Below are positions 1 to 8,395 of a stretch of 64,000 nt of DNA, one piece after another. Position 1 is the stretch's first letter. Each line of letters starts with the position of its first letter. The position numbers were made by a program, and so were the translations under genes. The notes below the pieces were generated by a model. That model had not been told where the DNA came from, made no database searches, and saw only the letters and a list, made by a program, of their open reading frames with translations. This DNA comes from Actinomadura_C sp036008685 (GTDB taxonomy: Bacteria; Actinomycetota; Actinomycetes; Streptosporangiales; Streptosporangiaceae): positions 8,014 to 72,013 of the forward strand of contig DASYNF010000055.1 of NCBI GenBank assembly GCA_036008685.1, in the 5' to 3' direction.

Positions 1-1
1 G

Positions 2-346
2 TACGGGGGCGAGACCTATTTCGACCACCCGTACCTCGATGCGGACGCGTGCCGCCGCATGCTCGATCTCGGTGTCCGGACCTTCCTCGTGGACGCGCCG
101 AACATCGACGAGACACCGGACGACCGGCACCCGGGCGAAGGGTTCCCGGTGCATCACCTCATCGCGGAGGCGGGCGGCGTGATCGGAGAGAACCTGCGCA
201 ACTTCGAGAAGATCGACTTCGAGCCGTTCGTCTCGTGCCTTCCGCTGCGGCTGACCGGCGCCGACGGGGCGCCGGCCCGCGCCGTGGCGATGGATCTGAC
301 CGTTTCAGCGGGCGCGCCCCGAGCCGATCGCGGTGCGGCCGAGTGA
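2..346 (+). CDS. Cyclase-family (kynurenine formamidase-like) protein, C-terminal part
   Basis: The reading frame is already open at base 2 and closes at 346, so the gene starts before the window. The visible 114 residues include FPVHHLIAEAGGVIGENL followed by a leucine- and proline-rich strand pair, as in the C-terminus of the cyclase/KynB-like metal-dependent hydrolases. The metal-binding HxGTHxD motif of the family would lie upstream and cannot be checked. The gene ends 9 bases before the ureohydrolase start, so the two are probably cotranscribed. The substrate is unknown; an amide or lactone in amino-acid breakdown would fit the neighbours. Confidence 0.7.
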   Translation, partial: YGGETYFDHPYLDADACRRMLDLGVRTFLVDAPNIDETPDDRHPGEGFPVHHLIAEAGGVIGENLRNFEKIDFEPFVSCLPLRLTGADGAPARAVAMDLTVSAGAPRADRGAAE

Positions 347-355
347 GAGGAAACC

Positions 356-1357
356 ATGCCTGACAACCTCCCCCGCACGACCGAGGACGGTCACGTCGGC
401 CCGGTCGTGGCCAGCGTCGTACCACGCTTCGCGGGGCCGGCCACGTTCGCCCGGCTCCCGCGCCTGGACGAGATCGACGAGGTCTCCGACGTCGACGTCG
501 CCGTGGTCGGCGTGCCCTTCGACGGCGGAGTGAGCTTCCGGCCGGGAGCCCGGTTCGGACCCGCACACGTGCGGGAGTCGTCCAGGCTGCTGCGTCCCTA
601 CAACCCCGCGCTGGACGTCTCCCCGTTCGGCAGCCAGCAGGTGGCCGACGCCGGCGACATCGCGGTGAATCCGTTCTCCATCGACGAGGCGGTGCGGCAG
701 ATCGAGGCGGGTGCCGACGAGCTGCTCGAACGCGCGGGCCGTCTGCTGACCATCGGTGGCGACCACACGATCGCGCTTCCGCTCCTGCGGTCGCTGTCGC
801 GTCGTCACGGTCCGGTCGCCGTGGTCCACTTCGACGCGCACCTCGATACCTGGGACACCTACTTCGGCGCGGACACGACGCACGGCACCCCGTTCCGGCG
901 GGCGTCCGAGCAGGGCCTGCTCGACCTGTCCGGATGCATGCACGTCGGCATCCGCGGGCCCCTGTACGGCGCCGCCGACCTCGCCGAGGACGCCGAGCTC
1001 GGCTTTCAGACCGTCCACGCCCGCGAGATGGAGGACCTCGGGACGCGTGGTGTCGTCGAACGGATCCGGGCGCGGGTGCAGGACCGGCCCGTGTACGTGT
1101 CGGTCGACATCGACGTGCTCGATCCGGCCTTCGCTCCCGGGACGGGTACGCCCGAGTCCGGTGGCCTGCTCAGTCGCGAGCTGCTCGCGATCCTCCGTGA
1201 GTTCCGCCACCTCCGGCTCGTCGGCGCCGACATCGTCGAGGTCGCGCCGGCGTACGACCACGCGGAGATCACCGGTATCGCGGCCTCCCACGCGGCCTAT
1301 GAGCTGTTGTCCGCGATGGCCCTGACCGCTCCGGCCGGCCGGACGTCAGGGACCTGA
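356..1357 (+). CDS. Ureohydrolase (agmatinase/guanidinobutyrase family)
   Basis: A 333-residue member of the arginase superfamily, which uses two Mn ions to hydrolyse a guanidino group to an amine and urea. The metal ligands are visible: GGDH (His137), HFDAHLD (Asp160, His162, Asp164) and SVDIDVLDP (Asp251, Asp253). The start is supported by GAGAGG just upstream. Agmatinase, guanidinobutyrase and guanidinopropionase cannot be told apart by motif. The next two genes are a GABA-type transaminase and an aldehyde dehydrogenase, so 4-guanidinobutyrate is the most economical substrate (inference): it would give GABA, then succinate semialdehyde, then succinate. Confidence 0.88.
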   Translation: MPDNLPRTTEDGHVGPVVASVVPRFAGPATFARLPRLDEIDEVSDVDVAVVGVPFDGGVSFRPGARFGPAHVRESSRLLRPYNPALDVSPFGSQQVADAGDIAVNPFSIDEAVRQIEAGADELLERAGRLLTIGGDHTIALPLLRSLSRRHGPVAVVHFDAHLDTWDTYFGADTTHGTPFRRASEQGLLDLSGCMHVGIRGPLYGAADLAEDAELGFQTVHAREMEDLGTRGVVERIRARVQDRPVYVSVDIDVLDPAFAPGTGTPESGGLLSRELLAILREFRHLRLVGADIVEVAPAYDHAEITGIAASHAAYELLSAMALTAPAGRTSGT

Positions 1358-1497
1358 CCTTGTACGTCCCGCAGGACTAAGCCAAGATCGACCAGGTCGG
1401 CACGACCTTTCCGCATGAGACCCGGACCATCGGCCTGGACCCGAGCCCGCCCGTGCCCTTGCCCAGGCCTCCGCAGACCCGCACAGGAGAACCTCCG

Positions 1498-2844
1498 ATG
1501 ACCCCGCCCCGCGCCATCGAACAGCGCCGTGTACTGACCACCGCGATCCCCGGTCCGCGCTCCATCGAGCTGCACGCGCGCAAGCAGGCCGCGGTCTCCT
1601 CCGGCGTGTCCACGGGCCTGCCCGTCTACGTCGAGCGGGCCGGCGGCGGCATCCTGGTCGACATCGACGGCAACCAGCTCATCGACTTCGGCTCCGGGAT
1701 CGCCGTGACGACGGTCGGCAACTCCGCGCCGCGCGTGGTCGAGCGGGTCCGTGAGCAGGTCGCCGACTTCACCCACACCTGTTTCATGATCACGCCGTAC
1801 GAGGAGTACGTCGAGGTCGCGGAGGCCCTCAACGAGCTCACACCGGGTGACCACGAGAAGCGCTCGGCGCTGTTCAACTCCGGTGCGGAGGCCGTGGAGA
1901 ACGCGGTCAAGATCGCCCGCTCCGCCACGGGCCGCCAGGCGATCGTGGCCTTCGACCACGCCTACCACGGACGCACCAACCTGACCATGGCGCTCACCGC
2001 CAAGAACATGCCGTACAAGCATCGCTTCGGGCCCTTCGCCAACGAGATCTACCGGGTCCCGATGGCCTACCCCTACCGCTGGCCGACGGGCCCGGACGCC
2101 TGCGCCGACGAGGCGTTCGAGCTCTTCGTCTCCCAGGTCCACGCCCAGGTCGGCGAGGACAACACGGCAGCCGTGATCATCGAGCCGATCCAGGGCGAGG
2201 GCGGCTTCATCGTGCCTCCGCCGGGCTATCTCCCGCGGGTGGCGGACTGGTGCCGCGACAACGGCATCCTCCTCATCGCCGACGAGATCCAGACCGGCTT
2301 CTGCCGCACCGGGGACTGGTTCGCCAGCGACCACGAGGGCATCGTCCCCGACCTGATCACCACCGCCAAGGGGATCGCCGGCGGCCTGCCGCTCGCGGGG
2401 GTCACCGGGCGGGCGGAGATCATGGACGCCGTCCACGGCGGCGGCCTGGGCGGGACGTACGGCGGCAACCCGGTCGCGTGCGCGGCCGCGCTCGGCGCGA
2501 TCGACACGATGAAGGCCGAGGATCTGCCTCAGCGCGCCCGTGACATCGAGGCGTTCATGGTCCCGCGGCTGCGGGAGCTCGCCGGGAAGTACCCGCAGAT
2601 CGGCGACATCCGCGGACGGGGCGCCATGCTCGCCGTCGAACTGGTGTCGGACCCCGGCGCCAAGACCCCGGACGCGATCCTGACCGGGGCGGTCAACAAG
2701 GCCTGCCATGCCGCCGGGCTCGTCACCCTGACCGCGGGCACCTACGGCAACGTGCTGCGGTTCCTGCCCCCGCTGTCCATCCCCGACGACCTGCTGGTGG
2801 AGGGCCTGGATATCCTCGAACAGGCCTTCGCCACGGCCGTCTGA
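1498..2844 (+). CDS. gabT: 4-aminobutyrate aminotransferase (class III, PLP)
   Basis: A 448-residue class III aminotransferase that moves an omega-amino group to a keto acid. Residues 260-291 carry the PLP site: ADEIQTGF (Asp262) and TTAKGIAGG with Lys291 as the Schiff-base lysine. NSGAEAVENAVKIAR near residue 127 is the phosphate-binding region. The frame stays open from 1453, but ATG 1498 has AGGAGA seven bases upstream and fits the family N-terminus. It lies between a ureohydrolase and an aldehyde dehydrogenase, which supports GABA as substrate. Another omega-amino acid remains possible. Confidence 0.88.
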   Translation: MTPPRAIEQRRVLTTAIPGPRSIELHARKQAAVSSGVSTGLPVYVERAGGGILVDIDGNQLIDFGSGIAVTTVGNSAPRVVERVREQVADFTHTCFMITPYEEYVEVAEALNELTPGDHEKRSALFNSGAEAVENAVKIARSATGRQAIVAFDHAYHGRTNLTMALTAKNMPYKHRFGPFANEIYRVPMAYPYRWPTGPDACADEAFELFVSQVHAQVGEDNTAAVIIEPIQGEGGFIVPPPGYLPRVADWCRDNGILLIADEIQTGFCRTGDWFASDHEGIVPDLITTAKGIAGGLPLAGVTGRAEIMDAVHGGGLGGTYGGNPVACAAALGAIDTMKAEDLPQRARDIEAFMVPRLRELAGKYPQIGDIRGRGAMLAVELVSDPGAKTPDAILTGAVNKACHAAGLVTLTAGTYGNVLRFLPPLSIPDDLLVEGLDILEQAFATAV

Positions 2845-2915
2845 GCCGTCCCCTCCGCGGGGCCGCCACGCCGGCGTTCGCATCGACCACCATGCCATCG
2901 AGTGAGGTTCGCGCC

Positions 2916-4349
2916 ATGTCAGACATCACGCCCTTTCTTCTGTCCGGTGTGCCGGCCACCGGTACGGACACCCTCACGGTCACCTCTCCGTGGGACGGGT
3001 CGGTCGTGGGTGTCGCGTCGGTCCCGACCGACGCCCAGGTCGAGCAGGCCGTCGCCGATCTCGACGCCGTACGGCTGGAGGCGCAGGCGACGCCCGCGCA
3101 CGTGCGGGCCGCGGCTCTCGACCACATCTCGGCGCGGCTGGCCGAACGCGCGGAGGAGATCGCGGCTCTGATCACCGCGGAGAACGGGAAGCCGCTGTTC
3201 TGGTCGCGCGGTGAGGTCTCCCGGGCGGTCTCGACGTTCCGCTGGGCCGCCGAGGAGGCCCGCCGTTTCTCCGGTGACCTGCAGCGCCTGGACACCGACG
3301 CGGCCGCGACCGGGCGGCTCGGCGTGGTCCGGCGCTTCCCGCGCGGTCCCGTGCTGGGCATCGCGCCGTTCAACTTCCCGCTGAATCTCGTCGCGCACAA
3401 GGTCGCCCCGGCCATCGCGGTCGGCGCACCGATCCTGGTCAAGCCGGCTCCCGCCACCCCGCTCTCCGCGCTGCTGCTCGGTGAGATCATCGCCGAGACG
3501 GCTCTGCCGCCGCGGATGGTCTCGGTGCTGCCGGTCCCCAACGACAGGATGTCGTCCCTTGTCGCCGACCCGAGGCTTCCCGTCATCTCGTTCACCGGTT
3601 CCGGCCCCGTCGGGTGGTCCATCCAGCGGCAGGTCCCCCGCAAGCACGTGACCTTGGAGCTGGGCGGCAACGCCGCGGTGATCGTCAACGACGACTGGCC
3701 CGATCTGACCGGCGCGGCCGCCCGGATCGCGCTGTTCTCCAATTACCAGGCCGGTCAGTCCTGCATCTCGGTCCAGCGCGTGCTGGTCCACGAGCGCGTC
3801 TACGAGGACTTCGTCACCCGGCTCGTGTCCGCCGTCGAGGGCCTGCCGACCGGCGACCCGACCGCGGACGGCGTACAGGTCGGCCCGGTGATCAACGACG
3901 CCGCGGCCGAGCGGATCACGGCCTGGGTCGAGGAGGCCCGCCAGGGGGGCGCGTCCGTCCTCACCGGCGGCACCCGCGAGGGCCGCACCGTGGCCCCGAC
4001 CGTCCTCGCCGGCGCCCCGGCCGGGACCAAGGTGGCCGAGGAGGAGATCTTCGGCCCGGTCCTGTCCGTGGCCCGGTTCACCGACCTCGACGAGGCGTTC
4101 GCCATCGTCAACTCCTCGAAGTACGGGTTGCAGGCCGGTGTCTTCACCACCGATCTGCAGGTGGCGTTCCGTGCTCACCGGGACCTCGAGGTCGGCGGCG
4201 TCATCGTCGGCGACGTTCCGAGCTTCCGGGCGGACCAGATGCCCTACGGCGGCTGGAAGGACTCCGGTGTCGGCCGCGAAGGCGTCAGGTCCGCCATGAA
4301 CGACCTGACCGAAGAGCGCGTGCTGGTCCTCACCGGCCTCGACCTCTGA
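2916..4349 (+). CDS. NAD(P)-dependent aldehyde dehydrogenase, probably succinate-semialdehyde dehydrogenase
   Basis: A 477-residue aldehyde dehydrogenase. The cofactor-binding stretch NFPLNL...GAPILVKPAPATP lies at about residues 153-181, FTGSGPVG at 226-233, the general base Glu248 in LELGGNAAV, and the nucleophile Cys283 in YQAGQSC. A start at 2892 is possible, but only ATG 2916 has a ribosome-binding site (GTGAGG, eight bases upstream). It follows gabT directly and would oxidise the semialdehyde that gabT makes. The exact substrate is inferred from context. Confidence 0.82.
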   Translation: MSDITPFLLSGVPATGTDTLTVTSPWDGSVVGVASVPTDAQVEQAVADLDAVRLEAQATPAHVRAAALDHISARLAERAEEIAALITAENGKPLFWSRGEVSRAVSTFRWAAEEARRFSGDLQRLDTDAAATGRLGVVRRFPRGPVLGIAPFNFPLNLVAHKVAPAIAVGAPILVKPAPATPLSALLLGEIIAETALPPRMVSVLPVPNDRMSSLVADPRLPVISFTGSGPVGWSIQRQVPRKHVTLELGGNAAVIVNDDWPDLTGAAARIALFSNYQAGQSCISVQRVLVHERVYEDFVTRLVSAVEGLPTGDPTADGVQVGPVINDAAAERITAWVEEARQGGASVLTGGTREGRTVAPTVLAGAPAGTKVAEEEIFGPVLSVARFTDLDEAFAIVNSSKYGLQAGVFTTDLQVAFRAHRDLEVGGVIVGDVPSFRADQMPYGGWKDSGVGREGVRSAMNDLTEERVLVLTGLDL

Positions 4350-4367
4350 GGTCTCCCGGGGCCGCGG

Positions 4368-5102
4368 TCACCGCGGCCGGACCGCCTCTTCACCGGTCAG
4401 CATCCAGGACACCGCGAGGTCGACGACATGCTCGGGGACCTCGTGGCCGCCGTTGAACTCCTCGTACGTCACCTCGTAGTCCGAGGCCCGCAGCCGGGGC
4501 ACGAGGCTCCGGCTGCAGGAGTCCACCGGCAGGACCCGGTCGCCGGTCCCGTGGGACACGAACACGCGCGGCCGGCCGTGGAGCACCAGCGGCGCGGCGA
4601 ACCCGGGGGAGAACGCGAGCACGGCGTCGAAGAGGTCCCCGTTGGTGAGGCCGATCGACAGGGCGTAGGAGGCGCCGTCGGAGAAGCCGCCGACCGTGAT
4701 CGACTCGACCGGATAGGAGTCGAGGGTCTCCTCGATCACCCGGTCGATCCTGCGCACGTCCGGGCCGAAGCCGTCGACGATGAGATCCCAGGTACCTGAG
4801 ATGGATTTCGGCGCCAGGAGCAGGAGCCGATGTTCGTCGGCCGCCGACAGCAGCAGGTCCACGCCCTGGCGGGGCGAGCCTCCGGCCCCGTGTAAGAGGA
4901 GGGCCAGGCGGTACGGGGGGCCGTCGACGGGGGCGGGCACGTAGGCCATCCCCACGAGTTCGCCGGCCGCTCCCTCGAACCGGAGCAGGCCCGTCATGCT
5001 GGAGACGGTCACAGGCTCGTAGAGGCGCACGGACAGGCGCCCGTGCTTGGAGTTCTCCGCCGGCTGCTGATGTGGTGGCGCCGGTTCGCTGACAAGGGGC
5101 AT
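4368..5102 (-). CDS. Alpha/beta hydrolase (carboxylesterase/phospholipase type)
   Basis: A 244-residue serine hydrolase. The oxyanion-hole motif LLLHGAGG is at about 68-75, the nucleophile elbow GGFSDGAS has Ser141, and Asp188 (SHGTGDRVLP) and His220 (NGGHEVP) complete the triad. The order and spacing match small esterases of the phospholipase/carboxylesterase group. The frame runs on to 5147, but ATG 5102 has GGGAG seven bases upstream. No signal peptide is seen, so it should be cytoplasmic. It converges on the aldehyde dehydrogenase with 18 bases between the stops. Substrate unknown. Confidence 0.72.
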   Translation of the reverse strand: MPLVSEPAPPHQQPAENSKHGRLSVRLYEPVTVSSMTGLLRFEGAAGELVGMAYVPAPVDGPPYRLALLLHGAGGSPRQGVDLLLSAADEHRLLLLAPKSISGTWDLIVDGFGPDVRRIDRVIEETLDSYPVESITVGGFSDGASYALSIGLTNGDLFDAVLAFSPGFAAPLVLHGRPRVFVSHGTGDRVLPVDSCSRSLVPRLRASDYEVTYEEFNGGHEVPEHVVDLAVSWMLTGEEAVRPR

Positions 5103-5254
5103 GGTCGCTCCCATAGTCTTCGTCTTCGGGCCCGTCCACGGGGCCATACGCCCGGGCTACCCCGGTTCGGGGCCGCTAAGCCCGACCTGACGGCGATCCG
5201 GGTGCGGCCGGCGCTCCCGGGACCGGCCGCCCGTGGACTACGGTGCCCGGAGGC

Positions 5255-5443
5255 TCAGCCGCTCTTGCGGCGGAACTGACGCCTGTTCTGGGCCGGCCCG
5301 TGCGCGTCGACGGTCCCCGAGGAGCCCTTGCCCTGGTCTTTGGCTCCCTTGGCCGCCTGCTGGGCGCGCTTGCGCTCGAGCGCCTCGCGGAACTTCTCCT
5401 TCGCGTCGTCGGGATGTGTGGATTCGGCTTCGTTCGGGGCCAT
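5255..5443 (-). CDS. DUF5302 small basic protein
   Basis: A 62-residue, highly charged protein with the pattern of actinobacterial DUF5302: an acidic start, a helix KEKFREALERKRAQQ, a Gly/Ser-rich linker and a basic end RRQFRRKSG. Nothing indicates membrane insertion or catalysis. ATG 5443 has AGGAGG six bases upstream, so the longer frame to 5482 is not needed. Function unknown; the basic tail could bind nucleic acid (inference). Confidence 0.65.
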   Translation of the reverse strand: MAPNEAESTHPDDAKEKFREALERKRAQQAAKGAKDQGKGSSGTVDAHGPAQNRRQFRRKSG

Positions 5444-5792
5444 ACGAGCCCTCCTGCTCTCAGGTCGTGCAGATGGACACACGAGTGCCGCCCGGCGAAC
5501 CGCGCCCGGGAAACCCTTCTCCCGGCGCCGGTTCCAAGGGCGACGAACCCGCTCCTCTGAACTTTAGGCCACCCCCGGTCGTGGCCGTACGGTCATAGAT
5601 CACCGTCCCGGAGTTCGCCGAGCAGTCACCAGCCGGCAACCGCGCGCCGTGCGGGAGATTTCCACCGCGAATACACCGGGCTCCGGCACGGGGCCTCCAT
5701 CCCGTGTCGGGGTAGCGATCGTTGATCATTTGTGACATGCCCAACATCTTGGGTGCCAACACTCTCAGCACCCCCACATGTATGGTCCTCGT

Positions 5793-5990
5793 GGTGCTGG
5801 TTCGCCGGGTCGCCGTGTGCGGCCCGGCGTCGTAAGAGGGAACCCGGTGTGAGTCCGGGACTGCCCCGCAGCGGTGAGCGGGAACGACCGCCGTCAACAC
5901 GCACTGGGTCACGCGACCTGGGAAGCGACGGCCAGTAGGACGCGCCGGCCTCGAGCCGGCGCGGTGCCCGCGAGTCCGAAGACCTGCCCG
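5793..5990 (+). promoter_or_regulatory. Cobalamin (AdoCbl) riboswitch upstream of nrdAB
   Basis: The leader has the cobalamin aptamer landmarks in order: GGTGCTGG at 5793, AGAGGGAACCCGGTGTGAGT at 5836, ACTGCCCCGCAGCGGT at 5860, CTGGGAAG at 5918, and the B12 box AGTCCGAAGACCTGCC at about 5973-5988. It is followed by about 110 bases of leader with a GCCGGC-GGA-GCCGGC hairpin near 6036-6050 and then nrdA. Riboswitch control of class Ia nrdABS by coenzyme B12 is established in Streptomyces. By analogy, B12 should switch nrdAB off here while a B12-dependent class II reductase serves. About 300 bases before it (5444-5792) hold no gene; a TATGGT at 5781 could be the -10. Confidence 0.92.
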
Positions 5991-6100
5991 CACCCGTATT
6001 GGTCCATGGTCTCGTGGGAAGGCCGCTGGGCGGTGCCGGCGGAGCCGGCCCCTCCTTGGCGTGCTTCTCCCCGAGCCCGGCTCGCGAGGGAAGAGAGCAC

Positions 6101-8395
6101 ATGAGATCCGAAGCCATCGCGCCCCCCATGGCGCCCGAGCGGTCTCACCTCCTGCAGGATGACCCCGTCACCTGGCGGGAGGACCGCGAACAGGAGATCA
6201 GGGAGGCGGCGGATCGGGTGTCCGTGGACCCCGGCAACTCGCGGATCGCCGCGGGGCTGCTCGCGGAGCTCATCGCCGAGGAGGCCGCGGCCGAGGGCGT
6301 GGGGAGCTTCGCCGGCTCCGTGGCCGCCGCCCATGCCCAAGGGCTGCTGAACGACGGTACGGCCGCGTTCGTGGAGCGGCACGCGGCCGAACTCGACGCC
6401 CTGATCGACGTGGAGCCCGGCGTCACACCGGCGCGGCCGGCCCGCCACCTCGCCGATGACCGGTTCGAGTACTTCGGCCTGCGGACGGTCTACGACCGTT
6501 ACCTGCTGCGCCATCCCCGGACCCGCCGGGTCCTCGAGCGCCCCCAGCACTTCCTGCTGCGGGTGGCCTGCGGGCTGTCCGAGACCGTGGCCGAGGCGGC
6601 CGAGCTCTACGGGCTGATGTCCCGGCTCGACTACCTGCCCAGCTCCCCGACCCTGTTCAACTCCGGGGCGAGACGGTCGCAGCTGTCCTCCTGCTTCCTG
6701 CTCGACTCGCCCCGGGACGAGCTGGAGTCCATCTATGAGCGGTACGGCCAGGTCGCCCGGCTGAGCAAGTACGCCGGTGGCATCGGCATCTCCTGGAGCC
6801 GGGTGCGTTCCCGCGGTGCGCTGATCCGCGGGACCAACGGTCACTCCAACGGCATCGTCCCGTGGCTGCGTACCCTCGACGCCAGCGTGGCGGCGGTCAA
6901 CCAGGGCGGCCGGCGCAAAGGGGCCGCGTGCGTCTACCTCGAGCCGTGGCATCCCGACATCGAGGAGTTCCTGGAACTGCGCGACAACACCGGCGAGGAC
7001 GCCCGGCGCACCCACAACCTCAACCTGGCCAACTGGATCCCCGACGAGTTCATGCGCCGGGTCGAGGCCGATGAGCCCTGGTCGCTGTTCGACCCCGACG
7101 AGGTGCCCGGGCTCACCGACCTGTGGGGGGAGGACTTCGAGACGGCCTACCGCGCCGCCGAGCGTGACCGCCGCCATACTCGCCGGATCCCGGCCCGTCA
7201 GTTGTACGGGCGGATGATGCGGACCCTGGCGCAGACCGGCAACGGCTGGATGACCTTCAAGGACGCCGCCAACCGGGCCTGCAACCAGACCGCTCTCAAG
7301 GGCAACGTCGTGCACCTGTCCAACCTGTGCACCGAGATCATCGAGGTGACGGGCGACCGGGAGACGGCCGTGTGCAACCTGGGTTCCATCAACCTGGCCG
7401 CGCACGTGGGCGAGGACGGTGTGGACCTCGCCCGGCTGCGGGCCACCGTCCGTACCGCCGTGCGGTTCCTGGACCGTACGATCGACCGCGGGTTCTATCC
7501 GACGCCGGAGGCGGAGGGCGCCAACCGGAAGTGGCGGCCGATAGGGCTCGGTGTGATGGGCCTCGCCGACGTGTTCTTCCGGCTCCGGCTGCCCTTCGAC
7601 TCGGCCGAGGCCCTGGCTCTGTCGACGGACATCGCCGAGGAGATCTCGCTGGCCGCCTACGACGCCTCGGCCGAGCTGGCCGAAGAGCTCGGAGCGCACC
7701 CGGCCTACGAGCAGACCCGCGCGGCCGGGGGCGTCCTGCATCCGGACCACTTCCCGTACGCGCGGCCGAAGCGGACCGCCGCCTGGGCGGAACTGCGCGA
7801 GCGCATCGGCCGGAGCGGGCTGCGCAACTCACTGCTCGTCGCCATCGCGCCCACGGCGACGATCGCGTCCATCGCCGGCTGCTATGAGTGCGTCGAGCCG
7901 CAGGTTTCCAACCTGTTCAAGCGCGAGACGCTGTCCGGTGAGTTCCTGCAGATCAACCGCTATCTGGTGCAGGAGCTCAAGGCGCTCGGGCTGTGGACGT
8001 CCGCCTTCCGGGACGAGATCAAGCGCGCGGACGGCTCCGTGCGGGACCTCGAGGGGCTGCCACCCGACCTGCGGTCCCGCTACCGGACGGCCTGGGAGCT
8101 GCCGCAGAAGGCACTGATCGATCTCGCCGCCGCGCGGACCCCGTACGTCGACCAGAGCCAGTCGCTCAACCTGTTCATGGCCAATCCCACCATTGGGAAG
8201 CTGTCCTCGATGTACGCCTACGCCTGGCGCAGCGGTCTCAAGACGACCTACTACCTGCGCTCGCGCCCGGCCACCCGGATCACCCAGACGACCGTCGCCG
8301 GAGCCGCGGTTCCCGCCGCCGGCGAAGTCGTGCCCGACGAGGCCGTCGTCACTTGCTCACTCGAGAACCCCGAGGTCTGCGAGGCCTGCCAATGA
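6101..8395 (+). CDS. nrdA: Ribonucleoside-diphosphate reductase alpha subunit, class Ia
   Basis: A 764-residue catalytic subunit that reduces ribonucleotides to deoxyribonucleotides with NrdB. Visible active-site residues are Cys198 in LSSCFLL (first redox Cys), Asn408, Cys410 and Glu412 in NLCTEI (radical chemistry), and Cys425 in VCNLGSIN. The tail ends with Cys752, Cys760 and Cys763, the CEAC pair that takes electrons from thioredoxin. The V-x-K-R-x-G signature of the N-terminal ATP-cone is not seen in the first 120 residues. The ATG at 6101 has GGGAAGAGAG just upstream; in-frame extension would read into the riboswitch. It overlaps nrdB by ATGA. Confidence 0.95.
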   Translation: MRSEAIAPPMAPERSHLLQDDPVTWREDREQEIREAADRVSVDPGNSRIAAGLLAELIAEEAAAEGVGSFAGSVAAAHAQGLLNDGTAAFVERHAAELDALIDVEPGVTPARPARHLADDRFEYFGLRTVYDRYLLRHPRTRRVLERPQHFLLRVACGLSETVAEAAELYGLMSRLDYLPSSPTLFNSGARRSQLSSCFLLDSPRDELESIYERYGQVARLSKYAGGIGISWSRVRSRGALIRGTNGHSNGIVPWLRTLDASVAAVNQGGRRKGAACVYLEPWHPDIEEFLELRDNTGEDARRTHNLNLANWIPDEFMRRVEADEPWSLFDPDEVPGLTDLWGEDFETAYRAAERDRRHTRRIPARQLYGRMMRTLAQTGNGWMTFKDAANRACNQTALKGNVVHLSNLCTEIIEVTGDRETAVCNLGSINLAAHVGEDGVDLARLRATVRTAVRFLDRTIDRGFYPTPEAEGANRKWRPIGLGVMGLADVFFRLRLPFDSAEALALSTDIAEEISLAAYDASAELAEELGAHPAYEQTRAAGGVLHPDHFPYARPKRTAAWAELRERIGRSGLRNSLLVAIAPTATIASIAGCYECVEPQVSNLFKRETLSGEFLQINRYLVQELKALGLWTSAFRDEIKRADGSVRDLEGLPPDLRSRYRTAWELPQKALIDLAAARTPYVDQSQSLNLFMANPTIGKLSSMYAYAWRSGLKTTYYLRSRPATRITQTTVAGAAVPAAGEVVPDEAVVTCSLENPEVCEACQ

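Noticed and set aside
1297..2898. Long minus-strand open frame opposite gabT
   Set aside because: It is a mirror of GC-rich codon bias: low-complexity, Asp/Gly/Arg-rich, no domain and no ribosome-binding site.
6030..6055. Intrinsic terminator inside the nrdA leader
   Set aside because: The GCCGGC hairpin is short with no U-tract; it may instead control ribosome access, so it is mentioned only with the riboswitch.
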